Part shown: one piece after another, positions 34,894 through 44,175 of the stretch
How the letters are laid out: each line of letters starts with the position of its first letter
Numbering within the stretch: the first letter of the stretch is position 1
Assembly: GCA_963521065.1 (NCBI GenBank)
Contig: CAUQTI010000012.1
Span: 1-64,000, forward strand
Length of the DNA: 64,000 nt
Direction of reading: 5' to 3'
DNA from: IOR16 sp963521065
GTDB lineage: Bacteria > Bacillota > Clostridia > Peptostreptococcales > Anaerovoracaceae
Notes under the pieces: model-generated
Told to the model about the DNA's origin: nothing
What the model saw: only the letters and a program-made list of their open reading frames with translations
Databases searched by the model: none
Position numbers and translations under genes: made by a program

Positions 34894-36105
34894 TTATTGA
34901 ATACCCATGGCGAGGCTGCAAAGCACTTTTACGCCTGTGAGAAGCACCTCCTCATCAAAATCAAAGCGTGGATGGTGTGCAAGGTTTACGTAGCCTTTTT
35001 TCTTATTTCCTGATCCAATCCACAAGAAGGAAGCTGGAATTTTTTGTGCATAGTAGGCAAAATCCTCTGCCCCCATCGTCGGCTCCTTAATGTAAAATAC
35101 ATTCTCCTCCCCCACTGCTTGGCGTGTCATTTCTTCCGCATAAGCGGTCGCCTCTTTATCGTTTATCAACACCGGAATTCCTCTCAATACCTCCATCCGA
35201 TAACTTGCCCCAAAGCCTTCGCAGATTCCTTTCAGTATTTTTTCGGCATTCTCTAAAATATATCCCCTTGTTTCTTCTGCCTGACAGCGGATCGTCCCTG
35301 AAATCACTGCGCTTTCTGCCACGATGTTTTTCGCTGACCCGGAATGAAAAATGCCGATGGAGCAAACTGCCGGGTCAAATGGATCTTTTCTTCTGCTCAT
35401 AAAGCTTTCCACTGCTGATACAAATTTTGCACCGATGGACAAGGCATCAATGGTCGTATGCGGCTGACCGGCATGCCCTCCCTTCCCCTTAATTTTTATA
35501 TCAAATTCATCGGTAGACGACATCATGCTCCCATAGCGGATTCCGACGCTCCCCACCTCAAAATCATTAAAGAGATGGAGTCCGAAAATGTATGAAACTT
35601 TATCGGCAATTCCCTGCTTTTCCAAATCATTCATAATGATACGCGCGCCTCCGAGATTTGGCCCCTCCTCTGCCGGCTGAAATACTAACAAGACATCCAC
35701 GGGCAAATCACTGCGTATAGACTGTAATAGCTTCGCTGCGGCTAACAGCATTGCGGTATGCCCGTCATGGCCGCACGCATGCATTTTGTTAGGGTAGATG
35801 GATTTATACGGTACCTCATTTTCTTCCTGCAAACAAAGCGCATCCAGATCCGCTCTTAACGCAATCATGCGGCTGTGATCTCTTCCTTCTATTTTTCCCA
35901 GAACTCCAATTTTACTTGAAATCACTTCTATTCCTTCTTTTTCAAGAAGCTCTCTTACCTTTTTTTCCGTATTCATCGTATCAAATCCAATTTCGGGATG
36001 CATATGAAAATACCTTCGGTTTGTAATAATTTCTTCTTTCATATTTTGGATTTTTTCTTCTAATCTTCCATTAAATTCTTGGAAAATCTCTTTTACTTCT
36101 CCCAC
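34894..36105 (-). CDS. M20-family amidohydrolase
   Basis: This protein of 403 residues shows the M20 metal-site motifs: HMHPEIGFDT, MHACGHDGHTAMLLAAA, FQPAEEGPNLGGA and the catalytic Glu pair within it, and TMGAEDFAYYAQ with HHPRFDFDEEVL near the end. The family hydrolyses N-acyl amino acids such as hippurate or indole-acetyl conjugates, and some dipeptides. It is 12 nt downstream of the YfcC-type carrier gene, so the carrier probably imports its substrate. The amino acid released is unknown. Confidence 0.85.
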   Translation of the reverse strand: MGEVKEIFQEFNGRLEEKIQNMKEEIITNRRYFHMHPEIGFDTMNTEKKVRELLEKEGIEVISSKIGVLGKIEGRDHSRMIALRADLDALCLQEENEVPYKSIYPNKMHACGHDGHTAMLLAAAKLLQSIRSDLPVDVLLVFQPAEEGPNLGGARIIMNDLEKQGIADKVSYIFGLHLFNDFEVGSVGIRYGSMMSSTDEFDIKIKGKGGHAGQPHTTIDALSIGAKFVSAVESFMSRRKDPFDPAVCSIGIFHSGSAKNIVAESAVISGTIRCQAEETRGYILENAEKILKGICEGFGASYRMEVLRGIPVLINDKEATAYAEEMTRQAVGEENVFYIKEPTMGAEDFAYYAQKIPASFLWIGSGNKKKGYVNLAHHPRFDFDEEVLLTGVKVLCSLAMGIQ

Positions 36106-36117
36106 GATTCTCCCCCC

Positions 36118-37545
36118 TTACATTGGACCGTAATCAATTGCAATTGCTCCAAATACGAAAGCAATCTGAATCAGAAATCCGATTCCTAAGAATGGCAGAA
36201 CCCACTTGTAATATTTATTGAGAGGAATCTTAGCCATCGCACAAGCAATTACCATAAAGCTTGTCGGCCAAAGCAGGTTCGAAAATCCGTCACCGAATTG
36301 AAAGATTAGTACGGCAATCTGGCGGTTCATACCGATTAAATCTGCAATCGGCGTCATAATCGGCATGGAAACAGCCGCCTGACCGGAACCGGATGGAACC
36401 AAGAAATTGAGAAGTGTTTGAAACACCAACATACCAACCGAGCTTGCATATAAAGACAAATTTTCAATTAGAGATACGCATCCATGAATGATAGTATCTA
36501 TGATATTTCCCATTGTAAGAATGACTAAAACACCTCTCGCTACCCCAACAATGATGGCAGACAATACGCCTTTTGCAAGCCCTTCCACTAAAGTCTCCGC
36601 TATTTTATTTGCTTTCCAGCGATTGACCATTCCCACTGCAATGGCCATAATCATAAAAATAGCAGCTACTTGATTGATGTACCAACCTTGTGTAATCAGC
36701 CCCCATGCCATAATTCCAACACTGGCAAGCAATAAGAGAAGCGATACTTTACGCGCAGTCGTCATTGGAGTATTTAAGCGTTCCTCATCTACAAGCATAT
36801 CTGAATAATCAATATTATAAGTAAGGCTTTTAGCCGGGTCTTTTTTTATCTTAGCTGCATAGAGCAGTACATAAATAACCGTATAGATTGTCATTACAGT
36901 AAGCACTAAAATTCGGTAGCCTAATCCGGAAAACATTGGAAGCTCTGCAATCGTTTGCGCGACTCCGATTGTGAAGGGATTCACAGTCGCTGATGCAAAT
37001 CCAATTCCCACCGGTACAACAGAAATTGCAACACCCACCATAGCATCGTATCCCAGTGCCATGCTTACAGCCACAAAAATTGGAATAAATGCAATGATTT
37101 CTTCATAAGACATCGTTCCGGTCGATCCCCAAACAGCTAAAATAATCATAACGATTACAATAATACTGGTGGCATACCTCGGATGCTTTTGCGTTTTTCT
37201 TACCATTAATGCAATTGCGGCATCAATGGCACCTGTCTTTTCTAATAAATACAAACTGGAAAATGCGCAAAAAATCAGAAAGGTAATATTTGCAGCCTGA
37301 ATTAATCCTTCTTCTAAACATACAAACATTTGAAACAATCCAACCGGTGTTTTCTCTAGATAATGGAAGCTACCGGGGTCAATAATCATTTTTCCGCTTG
37401 CTTCATCCATTACGCGCTCATAGGCCCCTGCGGGAACAATCCATGTGCAGATTGCAGAAATTGCTAAAACTACCAGTAGTATCACGAGTATATGAGGAAA
37501 TTCTTTTTGCTCTTTCACTTTTGTTTGCAGTACATCTTTCATCAT
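36118..37545 (-). CDS. YfcC-family membrane carrier
   Basis: This protein of 475 residues has about 12 membrane helices. The family stretches VPAGAYERV and LVPSGSGQAAVSMPIM are present. YfcC proteins belong to the ion transporter superfamily and are often annotated as basic amino acid or C4-dicarboxylate carriers; few have been tested. Coupling to the M20 hydrolase gene suggests that it brings in an N-acyl amino acid or small peptide. The start follows GGGAGGAAG. Confidence 0.78.
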   Translation of the reverse strand: MMKDVLQTKVKEQKEFPHILVILLVVLAISAICTWIVPAGAYERVMDEASGKMIIDPGSFHYLEKTPVGLFQMFVCLEEGLIQAANITFLIFCAFSSLYLLEKTGAIDAAIALMVRKTQKHPRYATSIIVIVMIILAVWGSTGTMSYEEIIAFIPIFVAVSMALGYDAMVGVAISVVPVGIGFASATVNPFTIGVAQTIAELPMFSGLGYRILVLTVMTIYTVIYVLLYAAKIKKDPAKSLTYNIDYSDMLVDEERLNTPMTTARKVSLLLLLASVGIMAWGLITQGWYINQVAAIFMIMAIAVGMVNRWKANKIAETLVEGLAKGVLSAIIVGVARGVLVILTMGNIIDTIIHGCVSLIENLSLYASSVGMLVFQTLLNFLVPSGSGQAAVSMPIMTPIADLIGMNRQIAVLIFQFGDGFSNLLWPTSFMVIACAMAKIPLNKYYKWVLPFLGIGFLIQIAFVFGAIAIDYGPM

Positions 37546-37918
37546 ACTTCCTCCCTTTTTATGAAATGATTTCTACATCATGCATACTTGCACGTCTGCA
37601 ATTTATGCGCCTTCTTCCGGTACCAGTTCTTTGCATTTAGAATAAACGATGGACCTACTCCAATGTCAATCTTATTTTCTTACTTTTCTAAATTTTTTAA
37701 TTATAGCTTGGCCACAAGAAAATAGAAGCGTTCTTCCTGCTTATAGTAGCAAAAATACTCTTTATAAATATACTGAATAACGTGTAAAAAGAACTTACTC
37801 TTTTATTTTTTACGAAAGAGTTTTTATTTTTTATAAGCATACACTCTAAAAATATTTTCAGCAGATATAAAAATATTTAGTTTAGAAATTATATTTTTGT
37901 AGAAAAAGGAGACTGTTT
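37546..37918. other. Divergent intergenic region
   Basis: AT-rich spacer between the divergent YfcC and YtaF-like genes, with room for both promoters. It holds a small hairpin (ACTCTTT 37797-37803 with AAAGAGT 37815-37821) followed by a T-rich tract; its job is unclear because no plus-strand gene precedes it. AAAAGGAG just before 37919 is the ribosome site of the next gene. I see no other gene. Confidence 0.4.
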
Positions 37919-38548
37919 ATGCATTTTCTTTCCATATTTTTGTATTCTCTTTCCTCTAACATTGACAGCTTTGCCGTAGGTATGACTTATGGTATAAAAA
38001 AAATATATATTCCCTGTAAAAGTGCTTTGTTGATTAGCTTTATGACTTTTGCAGGAACCATTGCAGCAATGGCATTTGGCAAAAGTCTGCTATGTCTTAT
38101 TCCTGCAAAAACAGGAGGGCTGCTCGGAGGCATCTTTATCCTCTGCATGGGAGTTTATTATCTGGGCATATTTTTCTATAAGTTCATAAAAAAATATAAA
38201 AAAACTGATGCAACTGAAAATTTACAAGGATTCCCCTTAATTGACAGCTTAAAACCGATAGAGAATACGATAGAAAAAAAGGCTGTTTCTTCGGCTTTAC
38301 GCTTGAAAGAAGCGATTCTTTTAGGCTTTGCACTTTCCATTAATAATGTAGGTTTAGGAATCGGTGCAAGTATTACAGGACTCAATCTTCTCTTGACTTC
38401 CTTCATCTCCTTTCTGTGTGCGCTTCTTCTTTTAACGCTGGGAAACAAGGTAGGAAACGGCCATGTAGCACATCTAATCGGAGACTACGCTGAACCCCTA
38501 TCTGGCTTGATTATGATTCTTTTAGGCCTTCTCGAGATTTTTATTTAA
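37919..38548 (+). CDS. YtaF-like membrane protein (MntP superfamily)
   Basis: This protein of 209 residues has about six membrane segments. The start LSSNIDSFAVGMTYGIKKIYIP is the hallmark of the sporulation membrane protein YtaF, a relative of the manganese exporter MntP. The conserved Asp of NIDSFAVG is repeated by a pseudo-symmetric LSINNVGLGIGA in the second half, where Asp is replaced by Asn. The role in sporulation or cation export is inferred from the family. It is monocistronic, with a terminator behind it. Confidence 0.72.
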   Translation: MHFLSIFLYSLSSNIDSFAVGMTYGIKKIYIPCKSALLISFMTFAGTIAAMAFGKSLLCLIPAKTGGLLGGIFILCMGVYYLGIFFYKFIKKYKKTDATENLQGFPLIDSLKPIENTIEKKAVSSALRLKEAILLGFALSINNVGLGIGASITGLNLLLTSFISFLCALLLLTLGNKVGNGHVAHLIGDYAEPLSGLIMILLGLLEIFI

Positions 38549-38602
38549 AGGCAGATTGCTCCCAAAGCAGATCAGCAAACACAGTTTCTCATCATCAAAA
38601 AA

Positions 38603-38646
38603 TAAAAACTGAATTTGCGGCAAAATACCGCTAAATTCAGTTTTTA
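38603..38646. terminator. Bidirectional terminator
   Basis: AAAAACTGAATTT-GCGG pairs with CCGC-TAAATTCAGTTTTT around a short loop, between the converging YtaF-like and livF genes. Confidence 0.8.
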
Positions 38647-38662
38647 TATGAATGTGATGGAA

Positions 38663-39370
38663 TTACTTATTTTTTCTGCCTAAATAGGCTTCTTGGATTG
38701 TTTTATCCTTTAACAGCTCTGCCGCACTCCCTTGAGAAGTGATTTTCCCTTGTTCCAGTACATAAGCTTTATCCGCAATGGATAGCGCTTTAAATGCATT
38801 CTGCTCTACTAAAAGGATTGTTTTTCCCATTGCTTTGATTTCTAATATAATCTCAAAAATAGTATTAATCAGTAACGGAGCAAGGCCGAGAGACGGCTCG
38901 TCTAAAAGAATTAGTTCCGGTGCTGACATCAGCCCTCTTCCCATTGCCAGCATCTGCTGCTCTCCTCCGGAAAGCGTACCGGCAATTTGTTTTTCTCTTT
39001 CCTTTAGGCGCGGAAAAAGCTCATAAACACGCGTAAAATCTTCTTGAATTTTTTTCGTGTCATTTCGCAGATAAGCTCCCATCTTTAAATTTTCATGGAC
39101 AGTTAAATTTGCAAAAATGACGCGCCCTTCCGGCACCTGACAAATCCCTGATTTCACCACTTTATGTGCGTGGTGTGCAAGTGCTTTTCCCTCATATTCA
39201 ATCAACCCATTGTATTTAATCATACCGCTGATTGCATTGAGCAAGGAGGATTTTCCTGCGCCGTTACTTCCTATGATCGTAACAATTTGACCCTGTGACA
39301 CATCGATGGATACGCCCCGCAATGCATGAATACCGCCATAATATACGTTTAAGTCTTCTACTCTAAGCAA
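38663..39370 (-). CDS. livF: Branched-chain amino acid-type ABC transporter ATPase LivF
   Basis: This protein of 235 residues has Walker A GSNGAGKSS, the ABC signature LSGGEQQML and Walker B LILLDEPSLGL. LivF-type length and the ending EAYLG fit. It pairs with LivG to power uptake of branched-chain or other aliphatic amino acids or amides. The start overlaps the livG end by 8 nt. It is the last gene of a five-gene minus-strand operon. Confidence 0.88.
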   Translation of the reverse strand: MLRVEDLNVYYGGIHALRGVSIDVSQGQIVTIIGSNGAGKSSLLNAISGMIKYNGLIEYEGKALAHHAHKVVKSGICQVPEGRVIFANLTVHENLKMGAYLRNDTKKIQEDFTRVYELFPRLKEREKQIAGTLSGGEQQMLAMGRGLMSAPELILLDEPSLGLAPLLINTIFEIILEIKAMGKTILLVEQNAFKALSIADKAYVLEQGKITSQGSAAELLKDKTIQEAYLGRKNK

Positions 39371-40148
39371 GTGCGTCCTCCTCCTTTCCGAGATAAGCTT
39401 CTACAACTCTCTTGTCTTCTTGAATCTCCAAAGGGGTTCCCTGTGCAAGTGCTTTTCCGAAATTCAGCACAAAGATACGGTCACATAGCCCCATAATTAA
39501 ATCCATATGGTGTTCAATGATTAAGACGGTTAAATGAAATTCATCTCGAATCTGCCGAATCAGCTCCATGAGCTGTATGGTTTCTTCGGGGTTCATGCCG
39601 GCAGCCGGTTCATCCAAAAGCAGCAGCTTTGGCTCAAGGGCTAAGGCTCTTGCAATCTCAAGCTTTCTCTGCATTCCATACGGCAGGTTTGAGGCAACCA
39701 TACTCCGCACCTCCCACAGGCCCATAAGCTTTAACAGGGATTCTGTCTTCGCATGCAGCGCCCGCTCTTGCCCCCGGTATCCTTTCCCGAATCTCAAAAA
39801 TACGCTGTCCAGAATTTTATAGTTCGCCAACTTATGGCAAGCGGTCAAAACATTGTCATAAGCAGATAGTTTCTTAAAAAGGCGGATATTTTGGAAGGTT
39901 CTCGTAATTCCAAAGTCCGCAATCTGATAAGGTTCTTTTCCTTTTAGATTCTGTCCTTCAAATAGAATTTCACCTTCAGTCAAGGAGTACACTGCCGTAA
40001 TCAGATTGAAAATCGTTGTCTTTCCGGCCCCGTTTGGACCAATCAGACCGAAAATTTCCCCTTTTTCAATTTCAAAGCTGACATCTCCGACCGCCGTTAG
40101 CCCTCCAAACCGCTTTGTCACATTCTTAAGAGATAGCACTGCTGTCAT
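39363..40148 (-). CDS. livG: ABC transporter ATPase LivG
   Basis: The protein has 261 residues from the ATG that follows AAGGAGGTGCGCCGG (MTAVLSLKNVTKRFGG). A longer frame reading back into livM lacks a ribosome site. It has Walker A GPNGAGKTT, the LivG-type signature region LPYGMQRKLEIARAL and Walker B LLLLDEPAAGMNP. The LivG ending VVEAYLGKE is present. It overlaps livM by 23 nt. Confidence 0.88.
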   Translation of the reverse strand: MTAVLSLKNVTKRFGGLTAVGDVSFEIEKGEIFGLIGPNGAGKTTIFNLITAVYSLTEGEILFEGQNLKGKEPYQIADFGITRTFQNIRLFKKLSAYDNVLTACHKLANYKILDSVFLRFGKGYRGQERALHAKTESLLKLMGLWEVRSMVASNLPYGMQRKLEIARALALEPKLLLLDEPAAGMNPEETIQLMELIRQIRDEFHLTVLIIEHHMDLIMGLCDRIFVLNFGKALAQGTPLEIQEDKRVVEAYLGKEEDALA

Positions 40149-41025
40149 CCGGCGCACCTCCTTTTCGGCTTGCAATCCGTCTGTAAATTGCCTTTAAGTT
40201 TAATTCTTTTCCTCCCATCAGTCCCTGTGGCCTCGTTATCATAATCAAGATAACCGCTGCCCCATACACGACCAGTCTCCATTGTGAAAAGCTTCGAAGT
40301 GCTTCCGGTAGAAAGGTCAAAATAATGGCACCGACCACACTTCCGGTAATGCTTCCAAGACCTCCGAAAATAACGATAATTGTTAATTCCGTCGACTTAA
40401 TCAGCTGGAACATAATCGGCTGAATGTATCCCAGATAGTGTGCCATCAATCCACCTGCGATGCCGGCATAAAAGGCACTGATGGAAAGGGATGTCATTTT
40501 ATAACGAAATACATTGATACCAATTGCCTGTGAAGCCAGTTCCTCTTCTCTGATTGCAATCATATTCCTTCCGTGTCTGGATCGGATTAAAAATACCATT
40601 GCTACGATTGCAATTACGTTAATAATGACTACAATCGTTAGGTATTCGTTATTTCCATAGGTCGGAATACCCGGAAGACCACGCGACCCTCCGAAATATT
40701 GCACGTTATCTAAAATCAATCGTGTTGCTTCACCAAACCCTAACGTGGCAATGCAAAAGTAATCTCCTTTCAAATTTAAGGTTAACCTTCCTATCACTAA
40801 GCTGATTACTGCAGCAACAAGGCCTCCCGCAATCAAGGCAAGAATGAGAGGCATATGAAACTGCATGGTCATGGTAGCTGCCGTATAGGCTCCGATTGCC
40901 ATAAAACCGGCATGGCCGAAGGAGAAAAGCCCAGTGAAGCCTGTCAGCAACGACAGCCCCAAGACCGTTAGTAGGTTGATTCCTGTTAAAATCAAAATTC
41001 CCGATATATAATACCAGCTAAACAT
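40126..41025 (-). CDS. livM: ABC transporter permease LivM
   Basis: This protein of 299 residues has about eight membrane helices and the LivM core GYFCIATLGFGEATR-like stretch with GLPGIP after it. The coupling region and the C-terminal ITRPQGLMG typical of LivM/LivH permeases are present. It forms the channel with LivH. It starts 12 nt after the livH stop. Confidence 0.87.
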   Translation of the reverse strand: MFSWYYISGILILTGINLLTVLGLSLLTGFTGLFSFGHAGFMAIGAYTAATMTMQFHMPLILALIAGGLVAAVISLVIGRLTLNLKGDYFCIATLGFGEATRLILDNVQYFGGSRGLPGIPTYGNNEYLTIVVIINVIAIVAMVFLIRSRHGRNMIAIREEELASQAIGINVFRYKMTSLSISAFYAGIAGGLMAHYLGYIQPIMFQLIKSTELTIIVIFGGLGSITGSVVGAIILTFLPEALRSFSQWRLVVYGAAVILIMITRPQGLMGGKELNLKAIYRRIASRKGGAPDDSSAIS

Positions 41026-41037
41026 TCACGCCACCTC

Positions 41038-41922
41038 CTATGCTTTATCTTCCGTGGTTTTGCCCATAAGTCCAGTCGGCCTTACCACGAGAATGAGAAT
41101 CAGCAACGCAAACGCAATTAAATCCCTATAAGTGGAATATCCAGCTACCGATGCAAAGGTTTCGATTAATCCCAGAAGTATTGAACCGACGACTGCTCCC
41201 GGCAAGCTTCCAAGTCCGCCGAATACCGCTGCTATAAAGGATTTATTCGTTATAATTCCGATTTGCGGGTATACTGTATATTTCATGCCAAATAGCATTC
41301 CTGCCACACCGGCTAGCATTCCGCCTAAGATAAAAATAACAAAAATAATCCAATCTACATTTACACCCATAAATGCGCTTCCTTTTGCGCTGTAGGACGT
41401 TGCACGAATTGCCAACCCTACTTTTGTCTTTTCAATAATGAACATAAGAATGCCCAAACTAATCGCAGAAATAACAAACATCAATACATCAATTCGCCCA
41501 AGTGCGATATCTCCGAACATGAACGGCTTACTGTCAAAGATTTGGGGGTAGGTTCGAAAGGTAGGGCCAATCGTAGCCACTACAAAATTTTCGAGAAAGA
41601 TAGATGCACCCATTGCAGAAATAATAAAGTAGAGCCCCGGTGCATTTCTTCGTCGAAGCGGACTGTATGCAATTCGTTCCAGCACAACTGCAATCAATCC
41701 TGCGCCAAATGCAGCAACCACTAACGCGGCTGCAAAAGGGAGCGATAAAAGTGATAACGCATATAAGCCGATATAAGCACCCAGCATGATAACACCACCG
41801 TGTGCAAAATTTGAAAAATTCATGATACTGTAAACGAGCGAATAGCCGACGGCCATCAGAGCATAGACACTTCCAATTGACAAACCATTAATCACTTGCT
41901 GTAAAAAACTACTCAATTGCAT
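41038..41922 (-). CDS. livH: ABC transporter permease LivH
   Basis: This protein of 294 residues has the LivH opening LQQVINGLSIGSVYALMAVG, the loop AFGAGLIAVVLERIAYSPLR and the ending VRPTGLMGKT. It has about eight membrane helices. The gene lies 63 nt after livK, with GGAGGTCATGC at its start. With LivM it builds the transmembrane path. Confidence 0.88.
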   Translation of the reverse strand: MQLSSFLQQVINGLSIGSVYALMAVGYSLVYSIMNFSNFAHGGVIMLGAYIGLYALSLLSLPFAAALVVAAFGAGLIAVVLERIAYSPLRRRNAPGLYFIISAMGASIFLENFVVATIGPTFRTYPQIFDSKPFMFGDIALGRIDVLMFVISAISLGILMFIIEKTKVGLAIRATSYSAKGSAFMGVNVDWIIFVIFILGGMLAGVAGMLFGMKYTVYPQIGIITNKSFIAAVFGGLGSLPGAVVGSILLGLIETFASVAGYSTYRDLIAFALLILILVVRPTGLMGKTTEDKA

Positions 41923-41985
41923 GACCTCCTATCGTATTTTAGAAAAAGTAAGGGCAGTCTGGCCGCCCTTACTCCATCCGCTTAA

Positions 41986-43152
41986 CTAGTTCACTCCATA
42001 TTTTTCTTGGAATACATAATTCTTGTTTTCGATTTTTACGATAGCGGCTTCTTTCCCGTCTGGATTGTGTGTTTCCGGTGAAATCTTAATCGTTCCGGTA
42101 ACGCCTTTTACTTCTACTTCGGTCAACGCTTTTGCAATCGCATCGGAATCTGTCGTCGTATCTGCTTTCTCAATCGCCGCTGCCAACAGTAAGAAGGCAT
42201 CGTTTACCATGTAGCCGTTCAACTCCAAAGCAGTTCCAAATTTTTCTTTGTAGGATTCCTGAAGCGGTTTCACTTCCGGATCATTGAAATCCAAATGATT
42301 TACAACGTAGCTGCCTTCAATCGCCTCACCAGCCATTTCCATCAACTGGTCGGAAGGCCATCCGTCGCCGCCCATTAAGGTTGCCTTAATTCCAAGCTCT
42401 CTAGCCTGATTTGCAGAAAGTGCGACTTCCTTATAGTAATATGGCATTAAGATTACGTCCGGATTTGCTGCTTTGATCTTTGAAAGCTGTGGTCTAAAAT
42501 CTACGTCTCCACTTTTAAAGCCTTCCTTAGCTACAATCGTACCGCCCTTTTCTTTAAAGGTTTCTTCAAAGAATTGGGAGAATCCTTGCGAATAATCGCT
42601 TGCTACATCGTAAAGAATCGCTGCCTTTTTATAGTTGAGCTTATCTGCCGCATAGCCAGCGCAGACAGCTCCCTGATATGGGTCAATAAAGCAAATACGG
42701 AAATTGTATGGCTTTACGTTCCCGTCATCATCCACTGTAACCTTAGGGTTTGTCGCTACCGTGGCGATGTCTGCTACTTTTGCGGATTCCAGTGCCGCAG
42801 AAATTGCCAATGCCTGCCCGCTTGCATTTGGCCCTAAAATCGCAACTACTTTATCCTGTGAAACCAAACGCTTTACTGCGTTCACCGCTTCATTTGCATC
42901 ACCGCGTGTATCATAAGAAACCAGTTCAATTTGTTTTCCTAAAATACCGCCCTCTTCATTTTTTTGATCAATCAGCATCTGTAAAGTTTGAGATTCGCAT
43001 TTTCCCCATACTGCCTGGTCACCAGTTAAGGAACCAATCCAGCCGATTTTAATTGTTTCGGCTCCGGAATTACCACCTCCGCCTCCGCAGCCGGTGAACG
43101 TAAGTACAAGCACCAAGATAATACTAACAAATACGGCTAACTTCCTTTTCAT
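41986..43152 (-). CDS. livK: Liv-type substrate-binding lipoprotein
   Basis: This protein of 388 residues has a lipoprotein signal peptide; the lipobox LTFTGC puts the lipidated Cys at residue 22, followed by a Gly/Ser linker. The mature part is a type I periplasmic-binding fold (IKIGWIGSLTGDQAVWGK...; VAILGPNASGQALAIS). It is held on the outer face of the membrane and delivers substrate to LivHM. Family substrates include branched-chain amino acids, amides and urea; the precise ligand is not readable. It is the first gene of the operon. Confidence 0.87.
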   Translation of the reverse strand: MKRKLAVFVSIILVLVLTFTGCGGGGGNSGAETIKIGWIGSLTGDQAVWGKCESQTLQMLIDQKNEEGGILGKQIELVSYDTRGDANEAVNAVKRLVSQDKVVAILGPNASGQALAISAALESAKVADIATVATNPKVTVDDDGNVKPYNFRICFIDPYQGAVCAGYAADKLNYKKAAILYDVASDYSQGFSQFFEETFKEKGGTIVAKEGFKSGDVDFRPQLSKIKAANPDVILMPYYYKEVALSANQARELGIKATLMGGDGWPSDQLMEMAGEAIEGSYVVNHLDFNDPEVKPLQESYKEKFGTALELNGYMVNDAFLLLAAAIEKADTTTDSDAIAKALTEVEVKGVTGTIKISPETHNPDGKEAAIVKIENKNYVFQEKYGVN

Positions 43153-43277
43153 AGCTACCTCCTAAAAAATCTTCTGCTTATCCCTATGTAGTTAAAATTA
43201 AAATATTCGAAAAACATAGAGCTACCATGTACTGGTGATTATACGCTTCCGCTTCAGAACGCTTCAAAAAACATCAA

Positions 43278-43306
43278 AACAATTCGAAAAATAATTCCGA
43301 ATTGTT
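43278..43306 (-). terminator. Terminator after the response regulator gene
   Basis: On the minus strand AACAATTCG and CGAATTGTT form a 9-bp stem followed by TTGATGTTTTTT. It separates the two-component genes from the Liv operon. Confidence 0.65.
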
Positions 43307-43335
43307 TGAATTGTAAAAATATAATTTTATTTTAT

Positions 43336-44175
43336 TTAAGAATCCATCTCACTGAAAATCAGAAGGCCTTCCAAAAATTTATCTAAATTTGCTTTTCCAC
43401 CGCTATTATTCTTCCCTTTCAAAAATGCCATTTCTGCACGGATGCTTTCAAAATCAAAGACTAGTTGTGAGTAGCTCTGAAACACCTCACTATAATAATC
43501 CTCCAGCCCCATGTTCGCAATATTTAAAAGTCCTTTTTTAACGGCACGGCGCATGCGCTGCTTTACCATTTTTACATCTTCATTATTACTCTTGCAATAA
43601 GAGCTGATCGTCTGCCGGTCATATTGACGCTCTAAAATCAAACATTCTTCACAGATGGCCATGATATCTTTTGTACCCCGTTCCCCAATCATTCCCAGAA
43701 CACCCAAGAGATATTTAATGTCCTTCAACGGGTCTTTTTTTACTGCTCTCGTGCTGACAACTGAGCCATCCTGAAACATTCCCTTAATCCCAGATAGGAC
43801 AGTTTCCATACGGATTTTTTCCGCAACTCTTTTTACTACCGTTTCCACTTCAATGATATTAATCGGCTTGTGGATGAAGAATTCAACGCCTGCCCGATAA
43901 GAATCGGAAATCATTTCTTTGTTTGAAACCTGCGAAATCATAATAAAACTGATGCTACTGCGCAGTCTTTTCACTTCGGAAACAAGGTTAATTCCATCTT
44001 TGACCGGCATGAGAAGATCGACTAGAACAATATCGGGGTTCAATGCTACAATCTCTGCCAATGCCACCTCCGCATCGGTTGAAAATCCAATGACCTCTCC
44101 TAATCCCTTTTGTTCAATAATACGGTTTAGTATTTTTACGATACTAAGTACGTCGTCCACGATGTAATACTTCAT
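43336..44175 (-). CDS. GlnL (YcbB)-like response regulator
   Basis: This protein of 279 residues has an N-terminal receiver with the acidic pair Asp7-Asp8, phospho-acceptor Asp53 in LVDLLMPVKDG and Lys in FIHKPI. The C-terminal half is not a common helix-turn-helix. Its layout (KDIKYLLGVLGMIGERGTKD, then a helical part) resembles the YcbB domain of Bacillus GlnL, the glutamine-responsive regulator. The gene overlaps the kinase gene by 4 nt. Likely targets are the AGCS symporter or Liv genes on either side. Confidence 0.75.
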   Translation of the reverse strand: MKYYIVDDVLSIVKILNRIIEQKGLGEVIGFSTDAEVALAEIVALNPDIVLVDLLMPVKDGINLVSEVKRLRSSISFIMISQVSNKEMISDSYRAGVEFFIHKPINIIEVETVVKRVAEKIRMETVLSGIKGMFQDGSVVSTRAVKKDPLKDIKYLLGVLGMIGERGTKDIMAICEECLILERQYDRQTISSYCKSNNEDVKMVKQRMRRAVKKGLLNIANMGLEDYYSEVFQSYSQLVFDFESIRAEMAFLKGKNNSGGKANLDKFLEGLLIFSEMDS

